Assembly (NCBI GenBank): GCA_920105805.1
Contig: CAKKTI010000157.1
Coordinates: 1-43,733, forward strand
Source: Condylostoma magnum
Taxonomy: Eukaryota; Ciliophora; Heterotrichea; Heterotrichida; Condylostomatidae
Direction: 5' to 3'
DNA: 43,733 nucleotides
The position numbers and the translations under genes are program-made. The first letter of the stretch is position 1, and each line of letters starts with the position of its first letter. The notes beneath the pieces were generated by a model. That model saw only the letters and a program-made list of their open reading frames with translations. It searched no databases and was not told the origin of the DNA. Shown in pieces: positions 40,220 through 43,733 of the stretch.

Positions 40220-40918
40220 TTATGCGCAAAATTTAGGGCTAAACTAGGCTTTTAATACGGCGTCGATGAAATCTGAATACCATGCAGTTCAGAACTTGTA
40301 GGTTGAGTCAAGGTTATCTGATTTATCTGTATAAAATTTACTGAAAGTGGAGCTTTGGTAGATTAGGCGGAATCTGGTTGTATTGTTGGTTATTTTTTCA
40401 AAGTGAATTGATTCAAAGAATAGTGTAGAGTTAGTTTCCTCGTTCTAGTTGTTTTTGCCTTAGATGTATATTTCATTTTCCAGGAATAAAAAATCGTAGA
40501 TTACTGAGCTTTATATTTGACTGTTTTAGAAAGGAAGTTGGTATGTTTTATTCACTACTTTATTTTACCTACCGAAGTTTGATATTTCCATGTTTGTTAT
40601 GCTTTTATCCCACAGTTTGCGAATGCTTGGCTTGAATAAAACTTTAGGCATTTGCTTTGACAAGTTCAAAGATATATCAGAGAGTAGATAGAATATAGGG
40701 TATTCGTTATTGTACTATGATCCCTAGCTGCACTTTATTATAAGGCTTAAGTTTTCATTACTCATTACCTATGGCCAGTCTTTTTTGAACATTAGTTCAT
40801 GGAAGTATTTAAATCTAAGATTAGAATCCTCATCATCAAATTTATCCTTTTCGGGGACTTATTGACCAGTAGAACTTTTAATAGGAGTTTAATCATCTCT
40901 GACATAACAACAACCCAT
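40220..40918 (-). CDS. Probable START-like lipid-binding protein with N-terminal lipidation signal
   Basis: 232 residues starting MGCCYVRDDQTPIKSSTGQQ: Gly2 with Cys3 and Cys4, a myristoylation/palmitoylation signal as in the CDPK-like and PP2C proteins. The body resembles a START-type helix-grip fold: FKKDWPQVMSNENLSL, YLLSDISLNLSKQMPKVLFK, PSIRKLWDKSITNMEI, VIYDFLFLENEIYIQGK and a C-terminal helix FWTAWYSDFIDAVL (W from UGA). The LWD motif and the strand pattern are the main support; no direct sequence signature is diagnostic. It may be a different lipocalin-like or unclassified family. The stop is TAA 40222-40220 or TAA 40213-40211. Confidence 0.5.
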
Positions 40919-40973
40919 TATTATTTATGTAAAAAAATGCAGATAACTGGATGTATGAATTAAACTAATTCTA

Positions 40974-42413
40974 CTATAACTTCTCTATAATCCACTTGGA
41001 TCTATTGGTGAACTCTCGATCTACCCTTACATAAACAGACTCACCATCTCGTTTATCTACTCTTGCATCAGGATTTCCAACACTTAAATACCACCCATTA
41101 AACTCATTATTTTCTGTTCTAGCAGCCATAATAACGTATGTATGGTCTTATTAGATATGTTGAATTACTCACTTGTTATTATACCCTTTATTTTTAAATG
41201 CTCTTACATACTTATAAGATGTTGGGGTAAATTTAGGCTAGTCGTCATGAATTTCTAAGATAAAGTCTTTTTAACTACCAAAATGTTCAGTCTAGCAATG
41301 ATCTTCTCCCATTCTTATCTCATATGTATAATCATTTGCTGATTTAATAAATTTTCATTTATATATGCACCTTTCATCCTTTTTACAATTAGCATAAACT
41401 GAGTCCTCAAGTATTTCTTTTTCGAAATATGGATAAATAGATAAATGCCATCTATGGGCCTTGTTTTCCTTTGCAGGTGTTATTATATAAAGCGAGTTTG
41501 GTTCTAAATCGGTCTTAATTTGCCATTCCTTTATAATACACAAATTTTCATGAGTAGTTTCACCATTGTTATTGTAGAATTCTAAGGATTCCTGCTTTTT
41601 ATTAGTAATTTACTGATAATGTTTAAGCATGTTGATAATATTAGAGTTTTAGAATTATTTTAGTATAATTCATGGCACTGTAAGAACATATTAAATTTAG
41701 CCAATATGCTTAATATCTTCACTCTAAACTTGATTAAATTCTTTCATAATATTTAAAGCATCAATAAAACTTGAAATGGTTCTGCTATTTGTTGATTTTA
41801 TTCCATTACAATAAACTTTAGAATCCATAATCTCGTTAATTTCATGCTTGTATTGTTGATTAAGCATCTTATAGTTGATATACTGTCTTATACGCTAGGC
41901 TTTCTTGTACTTTAGATTATTTCAACAGTGAATAGTAAATACTCCTATGAAATACAGATCTTTTTCAACACCTTATACTATGTGGCTTCCAAATAAGTCC
42001 AAAAAGTTGTTTAAATCACTAGAAGAATCAATCAAATCTGCCTATTCTTATGCAAAATCAATTATATTTTCCTTTATACTATTCAAATCTGCTAAGACTT
42101 AGTATCTATTTATCATTATCATGACAACTTGCATTTTATTCTCATAATCATCAAGTTTGCTGAATTTACTACAGTACTAAGGATGCTTGCTCGTATGTTA
42201 ATTAATGAACTAATAATACTGCCATTCATTCATTATAAATTGTATTGAATCATAGCTGTATTAGCTTTAAACAGTCAGATTCGAATCAATACTGTTCTGA
42301 TCAAAAATCGGAATAGAATAAAGGCTTGTATCTAAGTCGATTCCTTATCCAATTTAAGCATTCTTTTAGCAGGGAATTTTATGACACCGTATCATACTTT
42401 ATAAGCTTTCCAT
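40974..42413 (-). CDS. MACPF-domain protein with beta-trefoil-like C-terminus
   Basis: 479 residues from ATG 42413 (MESLQSMIRCHKIPCQKNAQ). The N-terminal two thirds looks like a MACPF domain: IGQGIDLDTSLYSIP as the opening strand, DSIQFIMNEWQYYQ, and the family motif around LNNFLDLFGSHIVQGVEK (usual form Y/F-G-T-H-x-I/V). The C-terminal third has repeated aromatic strands (KEWQIKTDLEPNSLYIITP, RWHLSIYPYFEK, GWYLSVGNPDARVDKRDGES) like a beta-trefoil or similar binding module. MACPF proteins oligomerise on membranes; some act in defence or predation, others in development. No signal peptide is visible at this start, which is unusual for the family and may mean a missed upstream exon. The gene looks whole; it ends in TAG-TAG (40976-40971). 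Confidence 0.65.
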
Positions 42414-42520
42414 TTATACTAAATATACACAATAAAATCTCAAAGTAGTTATTATGGATTAATAAATCTACATTATAACCTATACAATGATCCTTATGCT
42501 AAATACAACTTATTTCTAAA

Positions 42521-43411
42521 ATGTCAAACATAACACACTATGCACAGTTAGACAATCGTAATTTCGAGTATTGGCTCTGGCAACGTGTAAAACTAGAAAA
42601 AATTAATGAAAGACAGCAATAAGACTAAAACACTTAAAGACTGTCCCAATAACAAAGTAATTATCAAACAATTAACTACGGTATTGTAACCAAAAGAGAA
42701 GATTACAGACAAGAAATGAAAGCAATTTGCGAGATATGTGGGAAAGGATACGGTTCTAAGAAAATACTTAAAAGACACATGCGTCTGCACAAATACCATA
42801 AATACTTCAAATGCTAAACTTGTAGAAAATAATTTAGTGACAATGCTTCACTATAAGTGCACTTATAAACACATACAGGTATAAAACCCTTCAGTTGTGA
42901 AATATGCGGCAAATATTACAGTTCTAAACAAACTTTAAGAAATCACACGGCTACGCATACAGGGGAAAAGATTCATAAGTGTAATATGTGTGATTAAGCG
43001 TTTTCTAGTAGATATGATTTAAGGACTCATCATTTCACTCATTCTGGAAAAGAAACCTTTGAGTGTGGAATTTGTCATAAATAATTCAGATCAAATGCAA
43101 AGCTGAAGAATCATATGTACTCTCATACTGGGGAGAAGCCTTATAAGTGTACTATATGCCAGAAGGAGTTTATTACTGGGCCATATTTAAAAACACATAT
43201 GTAGATGCATAATGGAGACAAACCTTATACTTGCGAGTTTTAAGGATGTAATAAAAGCTTTGCTCAGTGGTAAACTATGAGAACACATTAGACCAATATG
43301 CATAATGAGAGGAGTGGAATGAAGAGGAAAAAGAGTCAAGGGTTATTCGTGGTTAATGACTAAAAGCCGATTAGAGAAAAGAGTAAAACAATTAATATAT
43401 TTAAATCGTAG
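42521..43411 (+). CDS. C2H2 zinc-finger protein with seven fingers
   Basis: About 296 residues starting [20 protein letters not shown]. From residue about 75 there are seven C2H2 fingers: [120 protein letters not shown], and a last C-x4-C form [12 protein letters not shown]. Linkers [18 protein letters not shown] and HNGDKPYTC are the DNA-binding kind. Several linker and finger positions use UAA/UAG for Gln. Likely a sequence-specific DNA-binding regulator. A basic tail follows (KRKKSQ). The stop is TAG 43409-43411 or TAG-TAG 43457-43462. Confidence 0.93.
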
Positions 43412-43611
43412 TTAATTGATGTTTTAAAGTTTATTTGTAGTTTTTGGCATGTGTTTTAGTAGAAGTATTGATAGTGTTTATACTGAATTGCTTATATATA
43501 GCAAAAGTTCGCAATATAGATTGTCTTATAGATTTATACATCTGGAAATTATAAGATTATCTTTATTACCACTAAAAAACATTATACTAATATTTAACAC
43601 AATGGTTTTAA

Positions 43612-43733
43612 CTAATTTTTAACTGCACATACGCTTTCACTTGTTATGCATTCAGTTTCCCCCTCATTCAACTGGTCAAGTAAGCAATCATTGTACTCAA
43701 CATAAGGATTTATTTTTGCAAATATTAAGTCAA
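43612..43733 (-). CDS. 3' end of a gene running off the window (partial)
   Basis: The minus-strand frame from the window edge reads DLIFAKINPYVEYNDCLLDQ then LNEGETECITSESVCAVKN, ending at TAG 43614-43612 and followed by TAA. The composition is ordinary coding and acidic. About 40 codons are present, too few to assign a family. It is convergent with the zinc-finger gene, with about 150-200 nt of AT-rich spacer between. Confidence 0.5.
   Translation of the reverse strand, partial: DLIFAKINPYVEYNDCLLDQLNEGETECITSESVCAVKN

Noticed and set aside
1-43733. A cluster of pseudogenes, since most coding stretches are interrupted by TAA, TAG or TGA
   Set aside because: The interruptions fall at conserved Gln and Trp positions and the frames are otherwise whole over up to 900 codons; this is code reassignment, not decay.
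1-43733. A Blastocrithidia-type code (UAA/UAG = Glu, UGA = Trp)
   Set aside because: The NQD motif of PP2C and the ENY2 alignment require Gln, and the gene content and tiny introns fit a ciliate.
1-43733. CRISPR arrays, telomeric repeats, transposons or virus-like elements
   Set aside because: No regularly spaced direct repeats, no telomere-like tandem repeats at either edge, and no transposase, reverse transcriptase, integrase or capsid-like sequence was seen.

Overview
The window is nuclear, gene-dense, AT-rich DNA from a ciliate that reads all three standard stop codons as amino acids. UAA and UAG stand for Gln and UGA for Trp, as shown by conserved motifs: the UGA-encoded W of DHHCPW in a palmitoyltransferase, the UGA-encoded W of DIWNIA in an EH domain, and the UAA-encoded Q of the NQD motif in a PP2C phosphatase. 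The same three codons also end genes. This matches the code known from the heterotrich Condylostoma (context-dependent termination, no dedicated stop). A Condylostoma-like heterotrich is the best guess. The species is inferred, the code is seen. Under the standard code nearly every gene looks broken; under this code the window resolves into about 34 genes, almost all uninterrupted.

Layout. 1-13 kb: start of a mitochondrial-type protein, DHHC acyltransferase, a CDPK that looks like a pseudokinase, a RING-WWE protein overlapping tail-to-tail with a NADAR hydrolase, ALDH7A1 (antiquitin), REEP/Yop1, a hypothetical protein, a SOSS-B/hSSB-like OB-fold protein, an SK-type K+ channel, a hypothetical coiled coil, AP endonuclease (APE1) and a PP2C phosphatase. 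13-21.6 kb: three tandem paralogous TRP-like cation channels of about 900 residues. 21.6-32.4 kb: an EH-domain (Eps15-like) protein, a PH-domain protein, a head-to-head pair of F-box proteins of which one carries an XPA-type zinc finger, three uncharacterised proteins, mitochondrial ribosomal protein uS17 and an AlkB-type alkane monooxygenase. 33-43.7 kb: Kelch protein, a multi-pass membrane protein, ENY2/Sus1, a USP25/28-like deubiquitinase, LITAF-domain protein, START-like protein, MACPF-domain protein, a seven-finger C2H2 protein and the 3' end of one more gene.

Architecture. Genes are packed with tiny spacers. Convergent genes end 8-60 nt apart or overlap, divergent starts may be only 4-18 nt apart, and the few introns seen are about 19-22 nt. 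Recurring themes are membrane signalling (K+ and TRP-like channels, CDPK, PP2C, PH, START; three proteins begin with the MGC lipidation motif, near a DHHC enzyme), ubiquitin (RING, two F-box, USP, ENY2) and DNA repair or ADP-ribose handling (APE1, OB-fold, XPA-like, WWE, NADAR). No RNA genes, mobile elements, CRISPR arrays or virus-like elements were recognised. All stop positions are best estimates because the code makes them ambiguous.
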